A stretch of DNA of 64,000 nucleotides. Origin: Piscinibacter gummiphilus (GTDB taxonomy: Bacteria; Pseudomonadota; Gammaproteobacteria; Burkholderiales; Burkholderiaceae_C). Of this stretch, positions 44,126-52,526 are shown piece by piece. The position numbers were made by a program, and so were the translations under genes. The stretch lies in assembly GCF_002116905.1 (NCBI RefSeq), contig NZ_CP015118.1:3286001-3350000 (forward strand), written 5' to 3'. The notes beneath the pieces were generated by a model, which saw nothing but the letters and a program-made list of their open reading frames with translations, had not been told where the DNA came from and searched no databases. Every line of letters starts with the position of its first letter. Positions within the stretch are counted from its first letter, which is position 1.

Positions 44126-44236
44126 GGTTGGCGCCGACAGCCAGGGCTTGGGACGCTGATCGGATAGTTTACATAACGCACATTGTAGGCATTTCATACA
44201 TCACCAATGCCAACCAAGCGGCGGCCTCAGCGCCCC
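44126..44236. other. AT-richer spacer between convergent genes with an inverted repeat
   Basis: The centre of this spacer (44164-44212) is much lower in GC than the rest of the window and contains GGCATT (44188-44193) and AATGCC (44206-44211) as an inverted repeat with a 12-base loop. There is no U-tract. It may serve as a bidirectional end of transcription or be a remnant of something inserted; no gene is present. Confidence 0.4.
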
Positions 44237-45037
44237 TCAGGTCAGCAACACGACCTTGTGCTCCGGTGAGTTCGCGACCTGCAACGTCAACTGCCTGAAC
44301 GCCACCCGCCCCTGGACCGGATGCAGGAACACCCGTTCGCCCCCTTCACGCGCCAGCACGTCCTGGCCCGACCAGAACCGGTCGAAGTCGGGGCTGGCCC
44401 GGCGCAGCGTGGCCACCTGGGTCCGCGTGGCTTTCTCCTGGAGTCCGGCCCGGCGGTCGGCCCGGAACTCGGCGACGAGTCGGCGGGCGCGTTCGGGCCA
44501 GTCCGCGATGAATGTCCGTGCGTCCGGGTCGAGGAACATGTAGTTCAGCAGGTTTCGCTCGGTGGCCTGCTTGCCGAGCCAGCGCTCGAAGAGCGCGGCG
44601 GCGGGCTTGTTCCAGGCGACTGCGTTCCACTCGGCGTCGAGCACGTACGCAGGCGACCGGAACCTCGCCACGGCCTCGGCGAGCGACGCCCTCAGCGCCG
44701 CCGCGGCGGCCTCGCCGGGAGTCACGTCGCCGGAGGCGGGATCGCGCACCGCCGCCAGGTCGAACAGGTACGCCCGCTCCGCGGGGTTCAGCGACAGCGA
44801 CTTCGCCAGCGCGGCCAGGGTGCCGGCCGACAGTGACAGTGCGCGGCCCTGTTCGATCCACGTGAGCCAGGTCGGGCTGATGCCGCACAGCGCGGCCAGT
44901 TCCTCCCGGCGCAGGCCCTTGGCACGGCGACGGAAGCCCGGTGGCAGGCCGACGGACTGGGGTGTGATGCGTTCGCGGTGGTTGCGGACGAACTCGCCGA
45001 GCAGGGTGGCCGATGCGGCAGCGGACGGGGTGGTCAT
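44237..45037 (-). CDS. XRE-family regulator with MmyB-like ligand-binding domain
   Basis: The 266-residue protein has an N-terminal HTH of the lambda-repressor type (about 12-90, with RAKGLRREELAALCGISPTWLTWIEQGRALSLS) and the C-terminal MmyB-like domain (about 115-260) with AYVLDAEWNAVAWNKPAAALF, NLLNYMFLDPDAR and a final FLHPVQGRVAFRQLTLQVANSPEHKVVLLT block. MmyB-like domains bind fatty-acid-like ligands. These regulators usually control a neighbouring oxidoreductase or transferase; here the divergent methyltransferase is the natural target. The start is ATG 45037. Confidence 0.9.
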   Translation of the reverse strand: MTTPSAAASATLLGEFVRNHRERITPQSVGLPPGFRRRAKGLRREELAALCGISPTWLTWIEQGRALSLSAGTLAALAKSLSLNPAERAYLFDLAAVRDPASGDVTPGEAAAAALRASLAEAVARFRSPAYVLDAEWNAVAWNKPAAALFERWLGKQATERNLLNYMFLDPDARTFIADWPERARRLVAEFRADRRAGLQEKATRTQVATLRRASPDFDRFWSGQDVLAREGGERVFLHPVQGRVAFRQLTLQVANSPEHKVVLLT

Positions 45038-45042
45038 GGCAG

Positions 45043-45053
45043 TGGTAATACCA
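45043..45053. promoter_or_regulatory. Small palindrome upstream of the MmyB-like regulator gene
   Basis: TGGTA-A-TACCA is a perfect 5-base inverted repeat around one base, 6 bases upstream of the regulator ATG and 71 bases before the methyltransferase ATG, in an AT-rich divergent region. It could be the operator of the MmyB-like protein, but the site is short. Confidence 0.4.
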
Positions 45054-45123
45054 GTATGAGCAGTTGTCTTGTACCAGGATCGGAGTCGCCCGATGATGCC
45101 ATCTCCCCAGCCCTGGAGTCCCC

Positions 45124-45873
45124 ATGATTTCCCATGACCAACACGTCGACCGCCAGTTCGGCCCCGTTGCCGCCGCCTACCTCTCGAGCCCTGTCCACGC
45201 CCAGGGCGCCGACCTCGCAAAGACCGCGGCGCTGCTGCGGGGCGCGGGCCGGGTCCTGGACGTGGGCTGTGGCGCCGGCCACCTGAGCTTCGCGGTGGCG
45301 CCCGGCGTGGGCCAGGTCGTCGCGAGCGACCTCTCGCCCGGCATGCTCGACGCCGTGCGCGACGAGGCGCAACGGCGCGGCCTCGCGAACCTGACCACGC
45401 AGCAGGCCTCCGCCGAAGCCCTGCCCTTCGCCGACGCCAGCTTCGACGCGGTGTGCACGCGCTACAGCGCCCACCACTGGGCCGACCTCGCCGCGGGCCT
45501 CGCGGAAATCCGCCGCGTGCTCAAGCCGGGCGGCCGCCTCGTCGTGATCGACATCGTGTCCCCCGACGACCCGCTGCTCGACTCGCACCTCCAGACCCTC
45601 GAACTGCTGCGCGACGCGTCCCACGTGCGCGACCATTCCATCGCCCAGTGGGACGCCCACCTCGATCAAGCCGGGTTCTCCATCGCGTACCAGGAGGCCT
45701 GGCCGCTGCCGATGCAGTTCGACAGCTGGGTGGCGCGCATGCGCACGCCGGCCGACCGCGTGGCGGTGCTGCGCGGGCTGCTCAAGCAGGCGCCGGCCGA
45801 GGTGCGGCGGCACTTCAACGTGCAGGCCGACGACTCGTTCGACATCGAGGCAGCGATGCTGGTGTGCGCCTGA
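45124..45873 (+). CDS. Class I SAM-dependent methyltransferase
   Basis: The 249-residue enzyme has the SAM-binding motif I VLDVGCGAGHLSFAV (about residues 42-56), motif II/post-I VVASDLSPGMLDAV, motif III region YSAHHWADLAAGLAEIRRVLKPGGRLVVIDIV. The pattern is that of UbiE/Coq5-like small-molecule methyltransferases; the N-terminal HDQHVDRQFGPVAAAYLSS is typical of the group. The substrate is not known. It is divergent from the MmyB-like regulator, which probably controls it. Confidence 0.9.
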   Translation: MISHDQHVDRQFGPVAAAYLSSPVHAQGADLAKTAALLRGAGRVLDVGCGAGHLSFAVAPGVGQVVASDLSPGMLDAVRDEAQRRGLANLTTQQASAEALPFADASFDAVCTRYSAHHWADLAAGLAEIRRVLKPGGRLVVIDIVSPDDPLLDSHLQTLELLRDASHVRDHSIAQWDAHLDQAGFSIAYQEAWPLPMQFDSWVARMRTPADRVAVLRGLLKQAPAEVRRHFNVQADDSFDIEAAMLVCA

Positions 45874-45927
45874 CCCGTCGGGCGTGAGAGCATCGGGACG
45901 TCGTCCCCCGCAGTTCCCACCGTCCCG

Positions 45928-46845
45928 ATGCACATCCACGCCCGCGCCCTCGCGTACTTCGACATGATCCGCCGCAGCGGTTCGATCCGCGAGGCGGCCC
46001 GCCGCCTGCACCTCGCGTCCTCGGCGGTGAATCGCCAGCTGCTGCAGCTCGAGGAGCAGGTGGGCGCCCCGCTCTTCGAGCGCATGCCCACCGGCCTCAA
46101 GCTCACCGCGGCGGGCGAGGTGTTCTCCCGTCACGTGATCACGGTGCTGCAGGACGAGCGCCGCATGGTGGGCGAGCTCGAGATGCTCCGTGGCATCCGC
46201 CGCGGTGCGCTCAGCGTGATGTCCGTCGAGGGCCTCAACGCCGACCTGCTGCCGGCCTGCCTCGAACGCATGCTGACGCGCTACCCGACGATCCAGATCC
46301 ACGCGCGCTCCGCCGGCTCGGCGCAGACGGCCACGGCGGTGACCGATGGCGATGCCGACGTCGCCATCGGCTTCTCGCTCGCCCGCAACGAGACGCTGCG
46401 CCAGTGCGCCGTGGGCCAGTTCGCCCTCGGCGCCGTGGTGCGGGCCGACCATCCGATCGCGGAGCTGCCCCACGTCGGGTTCGCCGAATGCGCGCGCTAT
46501 CCGCTGATCCTCGCGTCGCCGGAGCTGTCGATCCACGCGCAGATGAAACCGGTGCTGGCCCACCACAAGCGCGCGCTGACCGTGCTGCTGGAGACGGCGT
46601 CGATCGAGCTCGCGAAGACCCTCGCCGGCCGTGGCCTCGGCATCGCCTTCCAGACCCGGCTGGGCCTGGAGCGCGAACTCGCCGAGGGCCGCCTGGTGCA
46701 CGTTCCGCTGAAGTCACCCGGCCGGCTGCTGACCGAGCTGGGCGTCTACGTGCGCGCCGGCCGCACCCTGCCCCCGGCGCTCGACGCCTTCATCCGCATC
46801 GTGGCCGAGGAGATCGAGCGGCGGGAGGCCGAGGAATCCGCCTGA
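45928..46845 (+). CDS. LysR-family regulator upstream of the N-heterocycle operon
   Basis: The 305-residue protein has the LysR winged helix (ALAYFDMIRRSGSIREAARRLHLASSAVNRQLLQLEEQVGAPLFER) and a type-2 periplasmic-binding effector domain. It is on the same strand as the nine-gene operon, which starts 95 bases after its stop, and may be its activator (inference). It lies 54 bases after the methyltransferase gene. Confidence 0.9.
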   Translation: MHIHARALAYFDMIRRSGSIREAARRLHLASSAVNRQLLQLEEQVGAPLFERMPTGLKLTAAGEVFSRHVITVLQDERRMVGELEMLRGIRRGALSVMSVEGLNADLLPACLERMLTRYPTIQIHARSAGSAQTATAVTDGDADVAIGFSLARNETLRQCAVGQFALGAVVRADHPIAELPHVGFAECARYPLILASPELSIHAQMKPVLAHHKRALTVLLETASIELAKTLAGRGLGIAFQTRLGLERELAEGRLVHVPLKSPGRLLTELGVYVRAGRTLPPALDAFIRIVAEEIERREAEESA

Positions 46846-46940
46846 TGCCGTTTCGGCAGCACCCCGAGCCAAACTCTGCGCTATCGCGCTCACCCCCGAA
46901 TTCCTAGACTGCGTCGCATCGACCCGATGACTTCGCAGCC

Positions 46941-47912
46941 ATGTCCCCTCTTCCCACCTCCGCCCCCCTCGGCCTGCCCCTGATCGACGTGGGCCCGCTG
47001 CGGGACGGTGACACTGCCGCCCGCGCCGGTGTCGCCCGCGCGCTGCGCGCCGCGTGCGAGGAGCGCGGCTTCTTCTACATCCACAACCACGGCGTGCCGG
47101 AGGCGCTGATCGCCGAGGTGTTCGCGGCCACCGAGGCCTTCTTCGACCAGCCGATGAGCGCGAAGCTCGCGCTCGACAAGTCGCTGTCGGCCTGCAGCCG
47201 CGGCTACGAGCCGCTGCGGGCTCAGACGCTCGAAGCCGGCGCCCCGCCCGATCTGAAGGAGAGCTTCTACCTCGGCGAGGAAGTGCCCTCCGACGACCCG
47301 CGGGTGCGGGCCGGCCGCTTCAACATGGGCCCGAACCAGTGGCCCGCCGACCTGCCCGGCTTCCGCGAGACGATGACGACGTACTTCGAGACGGCGCACG
47401 CGCTCGGCGCGACCATCGTGCGCGCGCTCGCCGAATCGCTCGACCTGCCCGCCGGCCATTTCGAGGGCTACCTGACCGAGGCCGCCGCCACGCTGCGCCT
47501 GCTGCATTACCCGCCCCAGCCGGGCAACCCGTCGCCCGGAGAGAAGGGCTGCGGCGAACACACCGACTTCGGCGGCGTCACGCTGCTGCTGCAGGACGAC
47601 TCCGGCGGCCTGCAGGTGCGCGACGCCGCCGCCGGCCGCTGGATCGACGCGCCGCCGGTGCCGGGCACCTACGTCGTCAACATCGGCGACCTCTTCGCCC
47701 GCTGGACCAACGGCCGCTACCACTCGACGCTGCACCGGGTCATCAACGTCTCCGGCCGCGAGCGCCATTCGGTCCCGTTCTTCTTCACCGGCAACCCGAT
47801 GCACCTCGTCGAATGCCTGCCCACGTGCCTCGCCGACGGCGAGTCGCCGAAGTTCCCGCCGGTCACCGTCGAGGAACACCTGAAGGCCTGCTACCGCCGC
47901 ACCTATGGCTGA
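46941..47912 (+). CDS. Fe(II)/2-oxoglutarate-type oxygenase (isopenicillin-N-synthase-like)
   Basis: The 323-residue enzyme has the N-terminal DIOX_N domain (LIDVGPLRDG...RAACEERGFFYIHNHGVPEALI) and the C-terminal 2OG-Fe(II) domain with the iron-binding triad HxD in GEHTDFGGVTLLLQD and the distal His in YHSTLHRVIN; the co-substrate Arg is in GRERHSVPFF. These are non-haem iron oxygenases acting on small molecules. It is the first gene of the operon; its stop overlaps the hydrolase start by 8 bases. It would probably hydroxylate or demethylate the operon substrate (inference). Confidence 0.9.
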   Translation: MSPLPTSAPLGLPLIDVGPLRDGDTAARAGVARALRAACEERGFFYIHNHGVPEALIAEVFAATEAFFDQPMSAKLALDKSLSACSRGYEPLRAQTLEAGAPPDLKESFYLGEEVPSDDPRVRAGRFNMGPNQWPADLPGFRETMTTYFETAHALGATIVRALAESLDLPAGHFEGYLTEAAATLRLLHYPPQPGNPSPGEKGCGEHTDFGGVTLLLQDDSGGLQVRDAAAGRWIDAPPVPGTYVVNIGDLFARWTNGRYHSTLHRVINVSGRERHSVPFFFTGNPMHLVECLPTCLADGESPKFPPVTVEEHLKACYRRTYG

Positions 47913-48705
47913 GCGCGACCCCACCAAGCACCTCGTGCTGGTGCACGGCGCGTGGCAGGGACGGTGGTCCTTCGCCGCGTGGACGCCGATGCTGGAAGCC
48001 GCTGGCTGGCACGTGCACGCGGTGGACCTGCCCGGCAACGGCTGGGGCCCGCAGGGCCACGCGCCGGCCAGCCTCGCGCACTACACCGCCCACGTCGCCG
48101 GCCTCGTCGTCTCGCTCGGCCGCCCCGCCGTCGTGCTGGGCCACAGCGGCGGCGGCATCACGGCCTCGCAGGTGGCCGAGGCGCTGCCCGACCGCGTCAC
48201 CGCGCTCGTGTACCTGGCCGGGATGATGCTGCCGTCCGGTGTCTCGTTCGTGGACCTGGTGCACGGCGTCGCGACCGCCGACCCCGGCGCCGAGGTGGCC
48301 GGCATCTCGCCGTTCCTCGATCACGACACCGCGGCCGACACCACCACCGTCCGCCCGGAAGGCGCCCTCGCCTGTTTCGTGCAGGACTGCGACCCGTCCG
48401 CCGCCCGCGACGCCATCGCGCTGCTGCGCCCCCAGCCGGAGAGCGGCCGGCGCATGGTCAACCGACTCTCCGCCGAACGCTTCGGCCGCGTGCCGCGGGT
48501 GTACGTCGAATGCACGCAGGACCGCTCCGTCACGCCGCCGCTGCAGCACGAGATGTTGCGGCTGACGCCCGGAACGAAACACCTTTCGCTGGACTGCGGT
48601 CACGTGCCCCAGCTCGCGCAGCCGGAACGGCTGACCCGCCTCCTCGTGCCCGAACTCGATGCGCTGCATGCGCGCCGCCTGCTCACCCTCCCGCCCACCC
48701 ACTGA
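47905..48705 (+). CDS. Alpha/beta hydrolase
   Basis: The 266-residue protein has the alpha/beta-hydrolase core: LVLVHGAWQGRWSF (oxyanion hole), the nucleophile elbow LGHSGGGITASQV (Ser in GHSGG), a C-terminal acid near VYVECTQDRSVTPP and the catalytic His in LDCGHVPQLAQPE. It resembles salicylate-esterase/hydroxynitrile-lyase-like small enzymes. It overlaps the oxygenase gene by 8 bases, so they act in the same pathway. A substrate cannot be named. Confidence 0.88.
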   Translation: MAERDPTKHLVLVHGAWQGRWSFAAWTPMLEAAGWHVHAVDLPGNGWGPQGHAPASLAHYTAHVAGLVVSLGRPAVVLGHSGGGITASQVAEALPDRVTALVYLAGMMLPSGVSFVDLVHGVATADPGAEVAGISPFLDHDTAADTTTVRPEGALACFVQDCDPSAARDAIALLRPQPESGRRMVNRLSAERFGRVPRVYVECTQDRSVTPPLQHEMLRLTPGTKHLSLDCGHVPQLAQPERLTRLLVPELDALHARRLLTLPPTH

Positions 48706-48720
48706 CCCGCCACCACCGCC

Positions 48721-49701
48721 ATGAACCTGCGCCCCCTCCTCGCCTCCCTCGCCCTCGCGGCCCTCGGGTCGGCCCACGCCGCCGAAAAACTCACCGTGCA
48801 GCTCGACTGGCTGCCCGGCGGGGACAAGAGCTTCGTCTACGCCGGCCTCAAGCAGGGCTACTTCGCCGCCGAGGGGCTCGACGTGACCATCCTCCCGGGC
48901 CGCGGTTCGGCCGACGCGATCACGAAGGTGGGCTCCGGTGCGGCCGACGTCGGCTTCGGCGGCATCTCGGCGCTGATGATGGCCGCAGCCGAAGGCGGCG
49001 TGCCGGTCAAGGCCGTGATGTCGCTGTACTCGAAGCAGCCCGACTCGCTGTTCACGACCCCGGGCAGCGGCATCAAGTCGCTGAAGGACGTGGCCGGCAA
49101 GACCGTGGCCACGTCCACCTTCTCGTCGTCGAACTCGCTGTGGCCCGTGGTGCTCGAGAGCAACGGCATCGACCCGTCCAAGGTCAAGCTGCTGAAGGTG
49201 GACCCGAGCACCCTCGCGCCCATGCTCGCGCAGGGCCGCGTCGACGCGACGATCAACTGGGTCACCGTGGCCCCGGCCGTGCAGAGCGTGCTGAAGCAGG
49301 CCGGCAAGGACCTCGTCGTGGTGCCCTGGACCTCGTACGGCCTCGACGGCTACGGCTGGTCGGCGATGGCGAGCGACAAGCTGATCAAGGAGCGGCCCGA
49401 CACCCTCAAGCGTTACCTGCGCGCGCTCAACAAGGCCCTGCAGTTCGCCATCGCGAACCCGGACAAGGCCGCCGCCGACCTGAAGTCGGTGGTGCCCGAG
49501 GCCGACGTGGCGGTGATCGCCGCCGAGTTCCGCTCGTCGATCCCGCTGCTGCAGAACGAGATCACCCAGCGCGAAGGGTTCGGCAAGTTCGAGCCGAAGC
49601 TGCTCGCCGCCACGTGGGGCTGGGTCGCGAAGTCGATGGACTATGCGCCGGCCAAGGTCGACCCCGAGAAGCTCGTCGACCGCTCGTTCCTCGGCAAGTG
49701 A
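48721..49701 (+). CDS. NitT/TauT-family ABC transporter periplasmic binding protein (NMT1/THI5-like)
   Basis: The 326-residue protein has a signal peptide (1-20, GSAHA-AEKL) and the NMT1-like fold: LTVQLDWLPGGDKSFVYAGLKQGYFAAEGLDVTILPGRGSADAITKVGSGAADVGFGG. Such binding proteins take up hydroxymethylpyrimidine, riboflavin precursors, formylaminopyrimidine, nitrate or sulfonates. The aromatic WLPGGDKSF pocket start favours a flat heterocycle over a sulfonate (inference). The next two genes encode the ATPase and permease. Confidence 0.88.
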   Translation: MNLRPLLASLALAALGSAHAAEKLTVQLDWLPGGDKSFVYAGLKQGYFAAEGLDVTILPGRGSADAITKVGSGAADVGFGGISALMMAAAEGGVPVKAVMSLYSKQPDSLFTTPGSGIKSLKDVAGKTVATSTFSSSNSLWPVVLESNGIDPSKVKLLKVDPSTLAPMLAQGRVDATINWVTVAPAVQSVLKQAGKDLVVVPWTSYGLDGYGWSAMASDKLIKERPDTLKRYLRALNKALQFAIANPDKAAADLKSVVPEADVAVIAAEFRSSIPLLQNEITQREGFGKFEPKLLAATWGWVAKSMDYAPAKVDPEKLVDRSFLGK

Positions 49702-49708
49702 TCCCCAC

Positions 49709-50515
49709 GTGAGCGCCGTCCCCGCCCCCACGGCCTCGAACGCCGGGCTCGTCATCGAGTTCGCCGGCGTCGGCCAGACCTTCACGTCCAGCGACGGCAG
49801 CCCCGTCGTGGCGCTGCAGGACGTGAACCTCGGCTTGCGCCGCCACGAGTTCGTCTCGGTGATCGGGCCGTCGGGCTGCGGCAAGTCGACCTTGCTGCGG
49901 CTCGTGGGCGGGCTGCTCAGGCCCACGTCCGGCACGGTCTCGATCTTCGGCATGCCGGTGACCGAGCCGCGCGACGAGATCGGGTTCGCGTTCCAGAGGC
50001 CCACGCTGCTGCCCTGGCTCGACGTGCTCGACAACGTGACGTTCCCGATGCGCCACAAGTACGGCCGCGTCGACGCCCGCGACACCGCGCGGGCGCAGGA
50101 GCTGCTGGCGGTGACGGGACTCGCCGACTTCGCCCGCAAGCGGCCGGCCGAGCTGTCGGGCGGGATGCAGCAACGCGTGGCCATCGCCCGGGCGCTGCTG
50201 CACGACCCCGACATCCTGCTGATGGACGAGCCGTTCTCTGCACTCGACGCGCTGACCCGCGACGAGATGAGCTTCGAGCTGCTGCGCATCTGGTCCGAGC
50301 GGCCGAAGACGGTGGTGTTCGTCACCCACTCGATCCAGGAGGCCCTGCTGCTGTCCGACCGCATCGTCGTGATGAGCGCCCGGCCGGGGCGCGTGGCCGA
50401 GATCATCGACGTGCCGCTGCCCCGGCCCCGCAACCTCGCGACGCTGTCCGACCCCGTGTTCACGCACCTCGCCAACGAGATCCGCGTGAAGGTGTTCTCG
50501 CGCAAACCCGAGTAA
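49709..50515 (+). CDS. NitT/TauT-family ABC transporter ATPase
   Basis: The 268-residue ATPase starts at GTG 49709, 7 bases after the binding-protein stop. It has Walker A GPSGCGKSTLL (about residue 52), FAFQRPTLLPWLDVLDNV, signature LSGGMQQR, Walker B ILLMDEPFSALD and VTHSIQEALLLSDR. It belongs to the SsuB/TauB group. A longer upstream frame (from 49643) would overlap the binding-protein gene and is not needed. Confidence 0.91.
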   Translation: MSAVPAPTASNAGLVIEFAGVGQTFTSSDGSPVVALQDVNLGLRRHEFVSVIGPSGCGKSTLLRLVGGLLRPTSGTVSIFGMPVTEPRDEIGFAFQRPTLLPWLDVLDNVTFPMRHKYGRVDARDTARAQELLAVTGLADFARKRPAELSGGMQQRVAIARALLHDPDILLMDEPFSALDALTRDEMSFELLRIWSERPKTVVFVTHSIQEALLLSDRIVVMSARPGRVAEIIDVPLPRPRNLATLSDPVFTHLANEIRVKVFSRKPE

Positions 50516-50522
50516 GGCCGCC

Positions 50523-51284
50523 ATGAAGTCCCTGCTCAACCGCCACGCCTCGCTGCTGGCGTTCGCCGTCGTGCTGCTGTGCTGGGAGGCCGGCTGCCGG
50601 GTCTTCCAGGTCCCGGTGTTCGTGCTGCCGGCGCCCAGCGCGATCGTGATCTCGGCGATCGACCTGGGCCTGCCCCGCTGGCTCGAACACCTGGCCGCCA
50701 CGCTGCAGGTCGCGCTCCTCGGCTATGCCGCGGCCATCGCGATCGCGCTGCCGCTCGCCATCGGCATCACGAAGTCGCCACTGCTGTCGCGCACGCTGAT
50801 GCCCTGGCTCGTGGTCGTGCAGTCGACGCCCATCGTCGCCATCGCGCCCATCATCGTCGTGACGCTCGGCGCGGGCACGCTGCCGCGGGTGGTCATCACG
50901 ACGCTGATCGCGTTCTTCCCGCTCGTGATCTCGACGGCCACCGGCCTCGCCGCGGCGCCGGCCGAGCTGATCGAGCTGTCGCGCTCCCTGCGCGCGCCGC
51001 GCTGGCGCGAGTACACGCAGATCCGCCTGCCCTATGCCGTGCCGTACGTGTTCGCCGCGCTGAAGGTCGCCATCACGCTCGCGGTGATCGGCGCCGTCGT
51101 CGCCGAGTTCGTCGCCGCGGAAAAGGGCCTCGGCTACCTGATCCTCTTCGCCACGTCGTCCTTCAAGGTGCCGGTGGCCTTCGCCGCGCTCGCGCTGCTC
51201 GTCAGCTGCAGCCTGCTGCTGTACGCGCTGATTGTCTGGCTGCACCGGCGCCTCTTCCCGTGGAGCCTGTCGGCTCCGAACTGA
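50523..51284 (+). CDS. NitT/TauT-family ABC transporter permease
   Basis: The 253-residue permease has about six membrane helices and the EAA loop ELIELSRSLRAPRWREYTQIRLPYAVPY (about 145-172), which contacts the ATPase. It is of the SsuC/TauC type. It starts 7 bases after the ATPase stop and is followed by the deaminase gene after 11 bases. Confidence 0.91.
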   Translation: MKSLLNRHASLLAFAVVLLCWEAGCRVFQVPVFVLPAPSAIVISAIDLGLPRWLEHLAATLQVALLGYAAAIAIALPLAIGITKSPLLSRTLMPWLVVVQSTPIVAIAPIIVVTLGAGTLPRVVITTLIAFFPLVISTATGLAAAPAELIELSRSLRAPRWREYTQIRLPYAVPYVFAALKVAITLAVIGAVVAEFVAAEKGLGYLILFATSSFKVPVAFAALALLVSCSLLLYALIVWLHRRLFPWSLSAPN

Positions 51285-51295
51285 AAGGTCCTTCC

Positions 51296-51784
51296 ATGTC
51301 CTCCGCGCCCAGCCCCGAACAGATCCTGAAGCACCTGCGCCGCTCGAACGACGTGGCCCGCCGCGCCATGTCGCTCGGCCACCACCCGTTCGGCGCGGTG
51401 CTGGTCGGCCCCGACCACGAGACCGTGCTGCTGGAGCAGTGCAACATCGACACGGTCAACCACGCCGAGTCGACGCTCGCGCGTGTCGCCGCCACCAACT
51501 ACACGCCCGAGTTCCTGTGGGGCTGCACGCTCTACACCGCGGTGGAGCCGTGCTGCATGTGCGCAGGCACCGCGTACTGGGCCAACATCGGCCGCGTGGT
51601 GTTCGGCATGACCGAGGAGCAGTTGCTCGCGGAGACGGGCGACCACGGCGAGAACCCGACGATGAGCGTGTCGTCGCGCTACGTGTTCGAGCATGGGCAG
51701 AAGCCCGTCGAGCTGATCGGGCCGGTGCCCGAGATCGCCGCCGAGACGGTCGAGATGCAGCGCGCCTTCTGGGCCACGCGCTGA
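51296..51784 (+). CDS. Nucleoside/guanine deaminase-like zinc enzyme
   Basis: The 162-residue protein is a cytidine/deoxycytidylate deaminase-fold enzyme. Zinc ligands and the catalytic Glu are in NHAESTL (HAE) and EPCCMCAG (PCxxC). The HPFGAVLVGPD start, the C-terminal MSVSSRYVFEHGQKPVELIGPV and the length fit guanine-deaminase-type (GuaD) or tRNA-unrelated nucleobase deaminases. In this operon it would remove an exocyclic amino group from an imported purine or similar heterocycle before oxidation by the molybdenum enzyme (inference). Confidence 0.88.
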   Translation: MSSAPSPEQILKHLRRSNDVARRAMSLGHHPFGAVLVGPDHETVLLEQCNIDTVNHAESTLARVAATNYTPEFLWGCTLYTAVEPCCMCAGTAYWANIGRVVFGMTEEQLLAETGDHGENPTMSVSSRYVFEHGQKPVELIGPVPEIAAETVEMQRAFWATR

Positions 51785-51791
51785 CGCCGCG

Positions 51792-52526
51792 ATGCTGGCG
51801 GTCGAACGTTGCACGGACGCCGCCGGGGCGCAGGCCCGGCGCGACACGCTGGGTGCCAGGGGCACCTTCGTGGCCGGCGGCACCGCGCTGCAGCTCGGCT
51901 GGAACGGCGCCGCGCCGGACCTGACGCTGGTCGACGTGTCGGCGCTGCCCGCGGCCCGAGGGGTGACGCGGCATGGCGACCGGCTGCGCATCGGCGCCGC
52001 CAGCCGCCTCGAATCGCTGCGCCACGACCCCGCCGTGCGAGCCGGCGCCCCGCTGCTCGTGTCGGCCTGCGGCGAGATCGCCGCGATCGGCGTGCGCCAC
52101 CTGGCCACGCTCGGGGGCAACGTGGGCTGGCGGTACGGCGATGCGCTGGCACCACTCCTCGTGCTGGACGCCGGGGCGGAACTCGCCGACGGCCGCGTGG
52201 TCCCGCTGTTGGACGTGTTCACACAGGATCCATTGCCACTCGTCGTGGCGCTGTGGATCGACACCCGGACCGCGCGTGAACGATCCGTGTTCGAGAAGGC
52301 CGGCCACCGTGCCGCGTTTTCGCCGAGCCGCCTGACCCTCGCGATCGTCGACGGGCCCGACGGCACGCGCCTCGCCGCCGTCGGTGCGGGCCTGGCCGCA
52401 CGCCGGCTGCGTGCTGCCGAACGTGCCCTGCAACACGGCGGCCTCGCCGACGCCTGCCTCGCCGACCTCGGCGACCCCGTCCGCGCCCGCCTTGCCCGGC
52501 GCCTGATCGAAGGCCACCTCGGATGA
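51792..52526 (+). CDS. Xanthine-dehydrogenase-family FAD-binding subunit
   Basis: The 244-residue subunit matches the CoxM/XdhB-type FAD domain: GTFVAGGTALQLGWNG (FAD pyrophosphate loop), LTLVDVSALP, LRIGAASRLESLRHD and IGVRHLATLGGNVGW. It is shorter than usual (about 270-290), with a compact C-terminal part. It passes electrons from the [2Fe-2S] subunit to an acceptor. It starts 7 bases after the deaminase and its stop overlaps the start of the molybdenum subunit (ATGA). Confidence 0.87.
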   Translation: MLAVERCTDAAGAQARRDTLGARGTFVAGGTALQLGWNGAAPDLTLVDVSALPAARGVTRHGDRLRIGAASRLESLRHDPAVRAGAPLLVSACGEIAAIGVRHLATLGGNVGWRYGDALAPLLVLDAGAELADGRVVPLLDVFTQDPLPLVVALWIDTRTARERSVFEKAGHRAAFSPSRLTLAIVDGPDGTRLAAVGAGLAARRLRAAERALQHGGLADACLADLGDPVRARLARRLIEGHLG

